From Prevotellamassilia timonensis (lineage in GTDB: Bacteria > Bacteroidota > Bacteroidia > Bacteroidales > Bacteroidaceae): a stretch of DNA of 64,000 bases. Position 1 is the stretch's first letter, and every line of letters begins with the position of its first letter. The position numbers and the translations under genes are program-made. Shown here piece by piece: positions 43,687-52,870 of the stretch. The stretch spans positions 206,291 through 270,290 of the forward strand of contig NZ_LT629843.1 of NCBI RefSeq assembly GCF_900106785.1. The letters run 5' to 3'. The notes under the pieces were generated by a model. It saw nothing but the letters and a program-made list of their open reading frames with translations, ran no database searches and was not told where the DNA came from.

Positions 43687-44598
43687 TTAGAAGTATCCCT
43701 CGCGCTTTTTCTGTTCCATCGAGGCGTCCTGGTCAAAGTCTATCACACGGGTTGTGCGCTCGCTCTTGGTGGTGGTCATCATCTCCTCCACAATCTTTTC
43801 GATGGTGTCGGCCTCGCTCTCAATGGCACCGGTCAAGGGCCAGCAGCCAAGGGTGCGGAAGCGTATTTTGCGCATTTCTATCTTGTCGCGGTACTGCTCG
43901 GGCAGACGGTCGTCGTCGGGCATGATGAGCTGGCCGTCAATCTCTACGCACGGACGCTCCTTGGCAAAGTAGAGGGGCACGATGGGTATGTTCTCCAAAC
44001 GTATGTACTGCCAGATGTCGAGCTCGGTCCAGTTGCTGAGCGGGAACACGCGTATGCTCTCGCCCTTGTGAATGCGGGCATTGTAGATGTCCCACAACTC
44101 GGGGCGCTGGTTCTTGGGGTCCCATTGGTGAAACTGGTCGCGGAAGGAGAAGATGCGCTCCTTGGCACGGCTCTTTTCCTCGTCGCGGCGTGCACCGCCA
44201 AAGGCTGCGTCAAAGTGGTACTTGTCGAGGCCGGCCTTGAGGGCCTGGGTCTTCATCAGATCGGTGTGCACTTTCGAACCGTGGGTAAACGGGCCCACAC
44301 CGGCTTTGAATGCCTCCATATTGCTCTCCACAATGAGGTTCCACCCGTGTTCCTTGGCATACCAGTCGCGGAATTGGAGCATCTCCTTAAACTTCCACTT
44401 TGAGTCGATGTGCATCAAGGGGAATGGCGGACGGCCGGGGGCAAAGGCCTTTTCGGCCAAGCGCACCATCACGCTCGAGTCCTTGCCTATGCTGTAGAGC
44501 ATTACGGGATTTTCAAATTCTGCTGCCACCTCGCGTATGATGTGAATCGACTCTGCCTCGAGTTCCTTCAAATGGCTCAAACTATAATTTTCGGTCAT
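43687..44598 (-). CDS. cysD: Sulfate adenylyltransferase subunit 2 (CysD)
   Basis: CysD is the ATP-pyrophosphatase-like subunit that makes adenosine phosphosulfate from ATP and sulfate, together with the GTPase CysN. Starting at [10 protein letters not shown] (44598) gives 303 residues with the PP-loop SIGKDSSV at about 36-43, then [29 protein letters not shown] and [15 protein letters not shown]. The start at 44685 would cross the promoter box. cysN and an APS kinase gene are not adjacent, so the partner must be elsewhere. Confidence 0.93.
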   Translation of the reverse strand: MTENYSLSHLKELEAESIHIIREVAAEFENPVMLYSIGKDSSVMVRLAEKAFAPGRPPFPLMHIDSKWKFKEMLQFRDWYAKEHGWNLIVESNMEAFKAGVGPFTHGSKVHTDLMKTQALKAGLDKYHFDAAFGGARRDEEKSRAKERIFSFRDQFHQWDPKNQRPELWDIYNARIHKGESIRVFPLSNWTELDIWQYIRLENIPIVPLYFAKERPCVEIDGQLIMPDDDRLPEQYRDKIEMRKIRFRTLGCWPLTGAIESEADTIEKIVEEMMTTTKSERTTRVIDFDQDASMEQKKREGYF

Positions 44599-44682
44599 TG
44601 TGTCTATATTTATTATTGCGTTGCAAACGCCGGGGGCTGGGCCGATGGGCTGACCCCTACGTTTGTCACTATCTATTTCGTG

Positions 44683-44721
44683 CAAAGGTACGTCTTTTTC
44701 TATAAAAAACGACTACCTTTG
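44683..44721. promoter_or_regulatory. Divergent promoters, cysD and glycosyltransferase
   Basis: Minus-strand TACCTTTG (44683-44690) faces cysD, and plus-strand TACCTTTG (44714-44721) faces the GT2 gene. The two boxes are 23 bp apart. Confidence 0.6.
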
Positions 44722-44752
44722 TACCATTACTTAAAACGAGCTACTCCAAGCA

Positions 44753-45469
44753 ATGAAGGAATTACACATCATAACTCCGGTTAAGGACTCCATAGAGTCT
44801 ACTCTGCTCACCATCGAGGCCATTATGGCCAGCCAGCTGAGCATAGCCCACACCTATACGGTATACAACGACTTTTCAACACCCGAGAATACGGCTCGCC
44901 TCGAGGAGGCCGCCAAGCGCTACGGGTTCAGACTGGTCAACCTGAGCGACCTCACGTCGCACCCTTCGCCCAACTATCTGCTGGTGCTGCAAACGGTGCA
45001 GCGCGAGGCACTGGCGGCTGATGCGGGGGTATGCATCGTCGAGAGCGATGTGATTGTGCGTCCCGACACACTGCAGGGATTAGTTGACGGGGCCACGGCG
45101 CACGAGCAGTGTGGCATAGCGGCATCAGTTACGGTGGACGACAATGGCGACATCAACTATCCATACCTCTATGCCAAGGGTATGGAGAACCGCGTTGTCG
45201 ACACCAAGCGGCATTGCAGTTTTTGCTGCTCGCTGCTCACACCGGCCCTACTGCGCGCTTATGCGTTTACGGAGCTTAATCCCGAAAAGAACTGGTTCGA
45301 CGTCACCATATCGCACGAGTCGCTCAAGCACGGGCTGCACAATTATCTGTTCACCTCGCTGCCGGTCATTCACCGTCCGCACCAAAGCCGCCCATGGAAA
45401 CAGCTGAAATATAAGAACCCGCTGAAGTATTATTGGCTCAAGTTTACAAAAGGGCTGGACAAGATTTAA
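44753..45469 (+). CDS. Family 2-like glycosyltransferase
   Basis: The 238-residue protein starts like a GT-A glycosyltransferase: MKELHIITPVKDSIESTLLTIEAI, then TYTVYNDFSTPENTARLEEAA. It has an acidic VCIVESDVIVRPDT motif (about residues 100-112) in the place of the usual DxD. A later HRPHQSRPWKQLKYKNPLKYYWLKF is positively charged. No membrane segment is seen. The sugar and acceptor are unknown. A role in surface glycan synthesis is a guess. Confidence 0.75.
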   Translation: MKELHIITPVKDSIESTLLTIEAIMASQLSIAHTYTVYNDFSTPENTARLEEAAKRYGFRLVNLSDLTSHPSPNYLLVLQTVQREALAADAGVCIVESDVIVRPDTLQGLVDGATAHEQCGIAASVTVDDNGDINYPYLYAKGMENRVVDTKRHCSFCCSLLTPALLRAYAFTELNPEKNWFDVTISHESLKHGLHNYLFTSLPVIHRPHQSRPWKQLKYKNPLKYYWLKFTKGLDKI

Positions 45470-45524
45470 CGCGCTGACGGAATTAGTGAACGGGTAAGTT
45501 TGCAAAGCCTTATTTCTCTCCTTT

Positions 45525-45718
45525 TTCTATCCCGACGCGAGACGCGTCGCCCCCATTAGTGGTAGCGTTTCGTGGTAGCGTCTGGTGGTAGCGCTTGGTG
45601 CTTGAAGAAACGCAAGCTCTAATGGGGGCGACGCGTCCCGCGTCGGGGAAAGATGCAGCTGTTATTAAGTAGAGTGCGTATATCCTTTCTCTATCCCGGC
45701 GAGACCCGTCGCCCCCTC
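45525..45718. repeat. Family A arms in head-to-head order
   Basis: A right-type arm (45532-45559) is followed by three or four 13-bp units (TTAGTGGTAGCGT and variants). At GCTTGAAGAAACGCAAGC these meet units leading to a left arm at 45620. An eroded right arm (CCCGGCGAGACCCGTCGCCC) ends the block. Confidence 0.8.
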
Positions 45719-45742
45719 GACCCATAATTTTAAGCATTACAC

Positions 45743-46441
45743 ATGAAACGCATTTCCCACCTCATAGCAGTGATGGCCACCGCCTTGTGTGGCCTCGGCG
45801 CCCAAGCACAAACACCTGTCGACACGGTGGAGCACGAGGTGCTGCTCGAAACGACAAAGGGCAACATTCGTGTCAAATTGTTCAACGACACACCGCGCCA
45901 CCGCGACCATTTCATGAAATTGGTGCGCGAGGGCTACTACAATGGTTTGCTCTTCCACCGCGTCATTCCCGACTTTATGATTCAGGCTGGCGACTCGGCC
46001 AGCCGGCATGCCGCACCAGGCCAGCGGCTTGGCGACTCGCCAGAACCTTACACTCTGCCGGCCGAAATTCTCTACCCCACGCACTTTCACTGCCGCGGGG
46101 CTTTGGCTGCGGCCCGCGAGGGCGACGACACCAATCCCACAAAGGCCTCATCATATTCGCAATTTTACATCGTGACGGGGAGCATCTTTACCAACGACAT
46201 GCTCGACCGTGCCCAACAATACCTTGACAGCACCACCAACCATCAGGTAAAGCTCACACCGGCCATCAAGGAGGCATACCGCACTTACGGCGGGGCACCC
46301 CACCTCGACGGGCAGTACACGGTGTTTGGCCAGGTGGTGGAGGGCTACGATGTGACGGACCTCATTCAGTGGGCCGGACGCGACGAGAACAACCGTCCCT
46401 TCGACGACATTCGCATTGAGCGCGCCACAGTGGTGCGATAG
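45743..46441 (+). CDS. Periplasmic cyclophilin-type peptidyl-prolyl isomerase
   Basis: The enzyme catalyses cis-trans isomerisation of proline bonds during folding of exported proteins. The 232-residue protein has a signal peptide ending GAQAQ, then the cyclophilin core: LLETTKGNIRVKLFNDTPRHRDHF, LLFHRVIPDFMIQAGD, a GALAAAREGDDTNPTKASSYSQFYIV segment and VFGQVVEGYDVTDLIQ. A helical insert of about 35 residues (MLDRAQQYLDSTTNHQVKLTPAIKEAYRTYGGAP) is common in Bacteroidetes members. It stands alone between two family A elements. Confidence 0.92.
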   Translation: MKRISHLIAVMATALCGLGAQAQTPVDTVEHEVLLETTKGNIRVKLFNDTPRHRDHFMKLVREGYYNGLLFHRVIPDFMIQAGDSASRHAAPGQRLGDSPEPYTLPAEILYPTHFHCRGALAAAREGDDTNPTKASSYSQFYIVTGSIFTNDMLDRAQQYLDSTTNHQVKLTPAIKEAYRTYGGAPHLDGQYTVFGQVVEGYDVTDLIQWAGRDENNRPFDDIRIERATVVR

Positions 46442-46500
46442 CGAGCCATGCCCGTTGGTGAGGAGCATGACTTGAGGAACCGAACAATGCACGTAGAATA

Positions 46501-46752
46501 GCGCTAACACTAAGCGCTACCACTAAACGCTATCACCAAACGCTACCTCTAATGGGGGCGACGCGTCTCGCGTCGGGAACTAAGACAAAGGCTCACAGAC
46601 AAGCATGTAATTACTGCTGTCTGTGAGCCTTTGTTTAGTGTATGAACATTGCAATTTTCCCGACGCGAGACGCGTCGCCCCCATTAGAGTTAGCGTTTGG
46701 TGGTAGCGTTTAGAGCTAGCGTTTAGTGGTAGCGCTTAGCAGTCGCACTCTG
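46501..46752. repeat. Family A paired element with units on both sides
   Basis: Four left units (GCGCTAACACTAA to ACGCTACCTCTAA) lead to the REP arm at 46551. A middle hairpin GGCTCACAGACAAGC/GCTGTCTGTGAGCC follows. The right arm ends at 46686 and five right units follow (TTAGAGTTAGCGT to TTAGCAGTCGCAC). Confidence 0.88.
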
Positions 46753-46824
46753 TGCTAAGGGAGCAGCATTATGAACACCAATAATAATAAGTTATTCGCC
46801 AATGCGCAGATGCGCAAACAAACA

Positions 46825-46861
46825 AACGCCGTAGCGTTACAAGTAGTAACGTTACGGCGTC
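46825..46861 (-). terminator. Hairpin terminator after the Omp28-like gene
   Basis: AACGCCGTAGCGTTAC pairs with GTAACGTTACGGCGT around a 5-base loop. On the minus strand a TTTGTTTGTTTG tail follows. Confidence 0.6.
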
Positions 46862-46865
46862 TGCC

Positions 46866-46902
46866 ATTTATCATATTATCATATTGTCACATTAGCGCAT
46901 CA
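46866..46902. repeat. Octamer array at the Omp28-like stop codon
   Basis: Units CATTTATC, ATATTATC, ATATTGTC, ACATTAGC run up to the TGA of the Omp28-like gene. Confidence 0.6.
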
Positions 46903-49170
46903 GAACAAAGCCTTCTGCGTAGTGCTGCGACCAGCCTGGTCCACACGAATGATGAACAAGCCAGTGCCGAAGGTGGGCAATGAAACCTCACCATCAACAG
47001 TAGCGCTGCTCACAAGGCGGCCCTGAGCGTCGAACACGCGTGCAGTAGCATTATGAGCCTTCACCACAAATGCACCATCAACAGTTGAAATCTGTGCATC
47101 AGCAGCAGTGTTGGCAACAGTCACATCGTTGATACCCGTCATGGTCTCATCTACGGTGTTAGTCTCGCCAAGCTTAGTCTGGCAACCAGTCACAATCTTG
47201 CCGGTTGAAGCGTCTACCAAGTAAACAGCCACCGAGCAGTTGCCCTTGTTCACAGCGGGAGTAAGGTTCTTCGGCCACTTCAGGTTGTAGCTGTTAGTCC
47301 ACTCCTCGCCAGCCTTGAGTGCGGGCAGAATGCCAGCCTCATTTGCGCCAGCCTCGGTAAAGGCGCGTGCCACGTGGTTCATGTCAAACTTCGAGGTAGC
47401 AGTCTTGGGGTTGAATGTGGCAGAAGCAAGAGCCCACAAGTAGGGATCCTTCTTCCAGGCTTCAATATAGCTCTTGTAGCCAGTCTGACCCTGGTAGGTG
47501 TACATATATTTTACAGCAGCAAAGTTGTTAACCTGGTTTACGCCGCTTACACCGTCCTCGGTGAGCACGTATGCCAAGGCATACTGGTTGGCAGGCACAT
47601 CAATGTTGAACTTAACAGTCGTGCTGACGTTAGGACCGGCCAAGCCATTGTTACCCTTTACAGAGAGGCTGGCCTCGCAAGGCAAGCTGTTCATGTAGCG
47701 GCAAGCCTGCAGTAATCCCTCGGCGGGGTGGAGCCTGATTTGACGGTTGAGCAACACGGTGGGCAGAGAACTGCTGAAGTTGCTGAAGAAAGCGCTGTAA
47801 TCGCTGCAAGTAAGCGGGTCGGCGTCTCCATTATAGGGACCATGAATGGCAACCTTCACAATTTTCTTGGCATCGATCGAATCGGCCAATCGGTTGAATT
47901 CGGCTATACCGTAAGGACACCAACCACATGCTGTGCTGGTAAGTTCCTCTACAACGGGAATGCGCTTGTACGTTTCGGCAGGCAGTGCAATAACGGGGAG
48001 CGGACCCTCGTTTTCAGTCTTTGCTGTATAGTCGTCTGCCACACCGTTCACCTTGGTAATAGTAAACTTGGCTTCAGAGCGTCCTGCAGTGGCAGGCATA
48101 TCCATGGGCAGAGCAAGCTGCGTAGCACTCATATACTGCAAACCATACTCACCGGCAAAGCTCTTTGTGTATGTCTTGGTAGAACCACCATTTTCAACGG
48201 TATACTCAATGCTGCTGATAGAGTCGGTACCAAGCGACATCAGTTGCACTGTGGCTTCACCATTTTTGCCAGCAAAGTTGCGGGCATCGTCAATGGCGAG
48301 AATGGCCGCATCGTTGGTTTTCAAACCTCCCTTGCCAGTGGTCTGCACCCAAATGGGGGCATTGTAGTAGTAGTTTTGGCCGCTCATCATGGTTACGGCA
48401 AACACGTCGTCATTACCTGTTGAACCCATCATGAACGCGCCATAACCGGTGTTGGTAAAGTCAGGGTAGTAAATCATGCCCAATGGTTTGCCTTCCTGGC
48501 TGACGAAGGGGTCATTGCTGTCGTAAGCTGTGCCGCCGGCCACCCAACCAATAAAGAGCTCGCTTTTGAGGGTATCAGGAATAACATAGTCGCAAACTAC
48601 CGAAGTAGCCTGAGGTTGGTACACGGTCTTACCATTCTGCTTGACAGGAGTCGGTGTCTTGACAGTGACAGGTGCCGACCACAACACGTTGATGTCGCCC
48701 TGGTCGTTTGCCATTGTGCCTACAAACACCTTAGCATCGGTGTACTTACCCATCCATGCCACAAAGTTGATGAGGCCCACTTTGTTGCCTGCAAAGCGGT
48801 CGGTTACGATGGCGGGGAAAGCAGCGGCATAACCTATACCAGTGATGCCAGCTTTTTGAAGAGTTGAAAGCGACAAGCCAGTGCTGCCGATGCCCATATA
48901 GCTGTTAATTTCATTACCGGTCACCTGGTAGCTGAGCTCTTTGGGGTTGCGGGTAACGGTTTCATCGTCGGCCATGACGTGCATGCGGCCGGTGGCATTT
49001 GCCAAGCCAATTTTGGCTGACGGTGTGGCCATGCCTGCGCGCTGGCTCATACGGGTTGCGGGCAATGTGCTCTTAAGACCACTAAGCGCCTTGGGAGTTG
49101 TTGCCACTTGTGCAACTGCGCTGCCAGCCACAAAAGCGGCAGAAAGCAGTGTGAGTACAAATTGCTTCAT
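46900..49170 (-). CDS. Omp28-like secreted protein, thioredoxin-fold region, C-terminal sorting-like domain
   Basis: The 756-residue protein has a signal peptide ending SAVAQ, a beta-rich N-terminal half and a central VVEELTSTACGWCPYGIAEFNRLADS. That is a CxxC motif within an Omp28-like thioredoxin fold, together with VKVAIHGPYNGDADPLTC and SLPTVLLNR. Further beta domains follow. The C-terminus (ARVFDAQGRLVSS ... GLFIIRVDQAGRSTTQKALF) resembles a type A T9SS sorting domain. A cell-surface role in thiol chemistry or adhesion is inferred. It ends a five-gene co-oriented cluster that begins with a TlpA-like protein. Confidence 0.82.
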   Translation of the reverse strand: MKQFVLTLLSAAFVAGSAVAQVATTPKALSGLKSTLPATRMSQRAGMATPSAKIGLANATGRMHVMADDETVTRNPKELSYQVTGNEINSYMGIGSTGLSLSTLQKAGITGIGYAAAFPAIVTDRFAGNKVGLINFVAWMGKYTDAKVFVGTMANDQGDINVLWSAPVTVKTPTPVKQNGKTVYQPQATSVVCDYVIPDTLKSELFIGWVAGGTAYDSNDPFVSQEGKPLGMIYYPDFTNTGYGAFMMGSTGNDDVFAVTMMSGQNYYYNAPIWVQTTGKGGLKTNDAAILAIDDARNFAGKNGEATVQLMSLGTDSISSIEYTVENGGSTKTYTKSFAGEYGLQYMSATQLALPMDMPATAGRSEAKFTITKVNGVADDYTAKTENEGPLPVIALPAETYKRIPVVEELTSTACGWCPYGIAEFNRLADSIDAKKIVKVAIHGPYNGDADPLTCSDYSAFFSNFSSSLPTVLLNRQIRLHPAEGLLQACRYMNSLPCEASLSVKGNNGLAGPNVSTTVKFNIDVPANQYALAYVLTEDGVSGVNQVNNFAAVKYMYTYQGQTGYKSYIEAWKKDPYLWALASATFNPKTATSKFDMNHVARAFTEAGANEAGILPALKAGEEWTNSYNLKWPKNLTPAVNKGNCSVAVYLVDASTGKIVTGCQTKLGETNTVDETMTGINDVTVANTAADAQISTVDGAFVVKAHNATARVFDAQGRLVSSATVDGEVSLPTFGTGLFIIRVDQAGRSTTQKALF

Positions 49171-49232
49171 ATATTATTAGTTATGTAATTAGTTGTTCAA
49201 CTATTGCCGTTTAATATTGCGGCTTGTCAGAT

Positions 49233-49937
49233 TTACTTTACCATGATTTTGACGCTGCTGCCCATGCCTGTTGTGGCAAGGTAGAGGCCGCGCTGCAAAC
49301 CGGCCAGGCTGACTGTGCCATTGGCGGCAGTGGTAGCGGCGCGCTTTACAAGGCGTCCGTCGGTGGCGTAGAGGCTGATAGTGCGCGGTGCTGCCGAGCC
49401 AAAGGCATAGCTGAGTGTGTTGCCGTTCACCTGCAGTCCCTTGTTGTCGGCCTTTACCTGGCTGATGCCTGTGGGGTCGGCATAGACGTAGCGTAACACA
49501 AAGCTTGTTACATATTCATTGTCTGCCATTACAGTCACATTGGCATTAGCCGTCATGTAATTGCCGCTCTTAAAATTGGCGTGCAAGGACATGTCTGTGC
49601 CTTGACCGGGAGCAAGTGGAGCTTCACGTGTTTCGGTAAAAGTGGACATTTCACCACATGAGCCTGTGATGCCGCACCACGAGAAAATGTTTTCCGACGC
49701 CAGTTTGCGGTCAATGACTACTGTCACTTTGAGGTCGACAGCCTCGTCGCCAGTGTTGACGATCATGGGCTCACGGGCTAAAACCTCGCCAGAACCATCA
49801 CCCTCGTCTACATCGGCATAGAATGTCACCACCTCGTTGGTGGCCACCTCCTTGCCGTTGCAAGTAACCTTTACTTGTGCTTTCATGCTTGCAGTGCAGG
49901 CAAGTACCAAAGCCGCAAGCGCTAATAACTTCTTCAT
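49233..49937 (-). CDS. Small secreted protein with C-terminal sorting-like domain
   Basis: The MKKLLALAALVLACTASMKAQ start (49937) gives 234 residues with a signal peptide. A beta-sandwich-like region follows (VTCNGKEVATNEVVTFYADVDEGDG, EPMIVNTGDEAVDLKVTVVIDR), then a C-terminal region typical of sorting domains: TISLYATDGRLVKRA and GLYLATTGMGSSVKIMVK. I do not recognise the central domain. Two cysteines in WCGITGSCGEM could form a disulfide. It lies between two Omp28-like genes and is probably co-expressed with them. Confidence 0.7.
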   Translation of the reverse strand: MKKLLALAALVLACTASMKAQVKVTCNGKEVATNEVVTFYADVDEGDGSGEVLAREPMIVNTGDEAVDLKVTVVIDRKLASENIFSWCGITGSCGEMSTFTETREAPLAPGQGTDMSLHANFKSGNYMTANANVTVMADNEYVTSFVLRYVYADPTGISQVKADNKGLQVNGNTLSYAFGSAAPRTISLYATDGRLVKRAATTAANGTVSLAGLQRGLYLATTGMGSSVKIMVK

Positions 49938-50054
49938 AATGTGTGTATTGTTTGTTATATATATGTATTCGGATTTTACCAACGGCGTGGCGTCTGATTG
50001 GCTCATAAAGCCAAAGCCTGTTTATAAAGCAAACTTACTCGCCTACGCGTATGC

Positions 50055-50870
50055 CTATTGCAACTTGTGGTCAATCACCTGCATCACGCCCTGTTGGTCG
50101 TTGTAAAAGAACACCACCACACTCATGTTCTGCGTGTTCCACGGTGTGTTGTTCTTCAGTGCCGACACATCGGGCAACGTGTAGGTGTAGTGCTTGGTGT
50201 CTGTGGCGCTGGCAGCCAATGTAAGCTGGTCGCCATAGGGGTCGTTTACCGAGGCACGCAGCACATGGTTGTGCACGTACTGGTTGTTCTTGGTGCCGTC
50301 GGGCATATACTGCTGCTGTACGATGCCGCTTTCGGTGAGCCACACTTGCAGACGTCCCGTCACAGACTCGTTTGCCGTCACACTGACATCGAGGTTGAGT
50401 GTCTTGCTCGCTGCGTCATAGGCTATATTGGCAATATTCAACTCGGCAGCAGGCTGTTGAATGATGCGTGTAAGCACAGCGGCAGCCCATTTGTCCGGAC
50501 CTTGCAAGCCGCCCGTACGGTCTATCATGCCCGAAGGCCATTGGCTCACGCCCCAATGTTCGTTGTACGCCTTGCTGGTGGCGTTAGCCAGGCCGAACTT
50601 GTCAGTAGCCTCATCGCGCGAGAGCGAACCGCCATGAATAGAGACGGCCACCACATGTTCGGCACCATAGAGTTGTTGCAGCGAGGCCGCCATGTCGGCT
50701 GCAGATGGACAGTTGACGCACTTCTGCCCCGTAAAATCCTCGACGAGCACATTCTTGCGCGCCTCGGGGACAACAGGCCCAATAAAGCGTTTGTCGCTGT
50801 CTACCTCGTCGCAGGCTGTAAGGCAACCTGCGGCCATGGCCATGCCAAGTATGATATGATGGAGTTTCAT
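50055..50870 (-). CDS. Omp28-like lipoprotein
   Basis: Starting at MKLHHIILGMAMAAGCLTACDE (50870) gives 271 residues with a lipobox (LTAC, Cys20). The Omp28-like domain begins NVLVEDFTGQKCVNCPSAADMAASLQQLYG, with a CxxC, and contains VVAVSIHGGSL and WPSGMIDR. A C-terminal beta domain follows. It probably sits on the outer membrane as a thioredoxin-fold lipoprotein. The reading frame extends upstream into the DUF6029 gene but that part is not coding. It lies 52 bp after the DUF6029 stop. Confidence 0.82.
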   Translation of the reverse strand: MKLHHIILGMAMAAGCLTACDEVDSDKRFIGPVVPEARKNVLVEDFTGQKCVNCPSAADMAASLQQLYGAEHVVAVSIHGGSLSRDEATDKFGLANATSKAYNEHWGVSQWPSGMIDRTGGLQGPDKWAAAVLTRIIQQPAAELNIANIAYDAASKTLNLDVSVTANESVTGRLQVWLTESGIVQQQYMPDGTKNNQYVHNHVLRASVNDPYGDQLTLAASATDTKHYTYTLPDVSALKNNTPWNTQNMSVVVFFYNDQQGVMQVIDHKLQ

Positions 50871-50922
50871 TGTGTATGCTTTTGTTAAATAGGTGAGCGT
50901 GCTTGCCATGTCGGTGCATCGC

Positions 50923-52713
50923 TTAAAAGTTAAACGTGTAGCTGGCTTGCAAGCCCTTCGATGCGGGCACGTAGCGGCACACGCCACCCGAACAGTTGTA
51001 GCCGGCACGTGTCTTGCCGTAGCCCACTTGCAGGCGGTGGGCACCATGGGTATAGGTCACGCTGCCCATGAAGTAGTGCACCTTGTTGGTGCCACCGGCC
51101 TCGTTTTCCGAACCATCGGCATTGTGCATGGGCACATGGGCGTTGAACTGGTCGCTCACGGTGAACATGAAGTTGGGCAGCACGCTCAGCTCGAGCAGGC
51201 CGAACCACCAGTCCTTCTGGTCCTGACGTGTGTGCAAATATTGGGCCTCGCCACGCAGTGTAACCTTGGGGCTGAACTGATATTTGCCCTCGGCTATGAA
51301 GATGTGGCTCTTGATGGCGTCGTAGCCGTGGCCTTCAACTACCTTCTGGTTGTAGCGCTGGTATGAATACATGAAATTGAGCTTGAGCGGTTTGCTCACC
51401 TTCTTTTCAATCTGCACATTCACATCGCGGAAGTAGACGGCATCGCCAAACTTAAAGAAGTGCGACTTGTAGCCGTCAGTGCCCATAAGCTCGCCGCCAT
51501 TGAGGTTGTCAACGTGCTGGTCGATGGCACGAATGTTGGAGAAGTTGACCTTGACATTGGTGCCATACTTGCCGCCCAGCGCGGTGTGGCGCTTGAAGTT
51601 GTAGCCCACTTCGCCCTGGAAAGCCCACTCGCCTGGTGTCATCTGTGTGGCATAGGGGTAGAGTGCGGCCAGCGTGTAGGTTTGCTGCATGGAGAAGGCC
51701 GGCAGGTGGTTGATGTAGCACGGGGTGATGGCATCGATGGTTGAACGCGAGCGGAAGGCCATGTCCTCGCTGCGCTTGGCCTGCAACAGCACGCTCATGC
51801 CGCGCTTTGAATAGGAGCCTGAGAGCAGGAGCGTTTTGCCACGCTTATATATATAGTTGTTGCGGCTTGAGGGGTCCTGACTCTTCCAGGCGTACTCGGC
51901 CAAGAAGTTGTAGTTGTCCTTTTGCAGATTGGCGCGCACATCGAAGGCGGCCACGTCCTTGGGCATATTCAGTTTGTAGGCTGCTATCACCTCGTCGCCC
52001 GTCGCGGGGTCGGTTTCGCCCGTTGGGTGTATGCTGTAAATGTCCTTTTCGGCCTTGCCCTTGTGGTTGCTCACGGCCGACAGGCCGAGGGTGAGGCGTG
52101 TGCCCGACTCGTCCATGCGGCGCACCCATTGGTCTACGCTCAGTTCGAGGTCGCCGCCGTAGGTCCAGGGCGAGCAGCTGTCCATGTTGCGGTGGTGCCA
52201 GTAGTAGCGCTGCTGTCCGGCTATGAGCTTGAGGCTCACGCCCTTGAAGGGCTTGAGTGCCAGGCGCGCACCACGCAACGAGTTGTCTACGCCCAATGAG
52301 CGCTCTTCGTAAGCACGGAATATGAGTCCTGAGCCAAACTGGTCGTAGTAGTCGCCCAATGTGAGTTCGGCCCACTTGTAATTGCCTTTGATGTAAAAAT
52401 ATGGCACGCCCCAGCCCTTGAAGTCTTTTTCAAAACCGGGCAGGGGGTGGTCAAGATATTCCAGGCGGGCTCCCGCTTGGAAATACTTGTTGAGCAAGTG
52501 CAACTCGGCATACGTGTTGGTCATAAACTTGTCGTCGTATGTGCCGGTGCCTATTTTATTGTCTTCGCTGGCGGCTGTAAGGATATCGGTTTGCAGTGAG
52601 CCATGCAGCGTAAATTTCTTGGCGTCGTTGTCTTGTCCGTCTGCATTTTGTGCATGCAGCGGCATGGCGGCCGAGGCCAGAGCTAATGCCGTGATGGCGG
52701 CGTAATGTTTCAT
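50923..52713 (-). CDS. DUF6029 outer-membrane beta-barrel-like protein
   Basis: The 596-residue protein has a signal peptide ending LHAQ and then a series of alternating strands with aromatic ends (GARLEYLDHPLPGFEKDF, GVPYFYIKGNYKWAELTLGDYYDQFGSGLIFRAYEERS). It ends in a C-terminal aromatic residue (QASYTFNF), typical of outer-membrane barrels. I assign it to DUF6029, whose function is unknown. In Bacteroidales it is commonly found between a TlpA-like thioredoxin and an Omp28-like gene, as here. A pore or receptor role is a guess. Confidence 0.8.
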   Translation of the reverse strand: MKHYAAITALALASAAMPLHAQNADGQDNDAKKFTLHGSLQTDILTAASEDNKIGTGTYDDKFMTNTYAELHLLNKYFQAGARLEYLDHPLPGFEKDFKGWGVPYFYIKGNYKWAELTLGDYYDQFGSGLIFRAYEERSLGVDNSLRGARLALKPFKGVSLKLIAGQQRYYWHHRNMDSCSPWTYGGDLELSVDQWVRRMDESGTRLTLGLSAVSNHKGKAEKDIYSIHPTGETDPATGDEVIAAYKLNMPKDVAAFDVRANLQKDNYNFLAEYAWKSQDPSSRNNYIYKRGKTLLLSGSYSKRGMSVLLQAKRSEDMAFRSRSTIDAITPCYINHLPAFSMQQTYTLAALYPYATQMTPGEWAFQGEVGYNFKRHTALGGKYGTNVKVNFSNIRAIDQHVDNLNGGELMGTDGYKSHFFKFGDAVYFRDVNVQIEKKVSKPLKLNFMYSYQRYNQKVVEGHGYDAIKSHIFIAEGKYQFSPKVTLRGEAQYLHTRQDQKDWWFGLLELSVLPNFMFTVSDQFNAHVPMHNADGSENEAGGTNKVHYFMGSVTYTHGAHRLQVGYGKTRAGYNCSGGVCRYVPASKGLQASYTFNF

Positions 52714-52752
52714 GTGATGATGCGTCGTGTTTGAGGGAGAGGGGGGGGGAGA

Positions 52753-52849
52753 AGTTTTGAGTTTTGAGGTTATAAGGTTATAAAGTTACCTTTGGCTATT
52801 GAGCTCGCAGAGGTTACTTTATAACCTTATAACCTCAAAACTCAAAACT
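52753..52849. repeat. 39-bp-arm hairpin made of octamer units
   Basis: Arms 52753-52791 and 52811-52849 differ at one position. Each arm is a series of 8-bp units (GTTTTGAG, TTTTGAGG, TTATAAGG, TTATAAAG). It sits between the TlpA-like and DUF6029 genes and could attenuate read-through. Confidence 0.85.
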
Positions 52850-52870
52850 AAACAAAACTCCAAACTGAAA

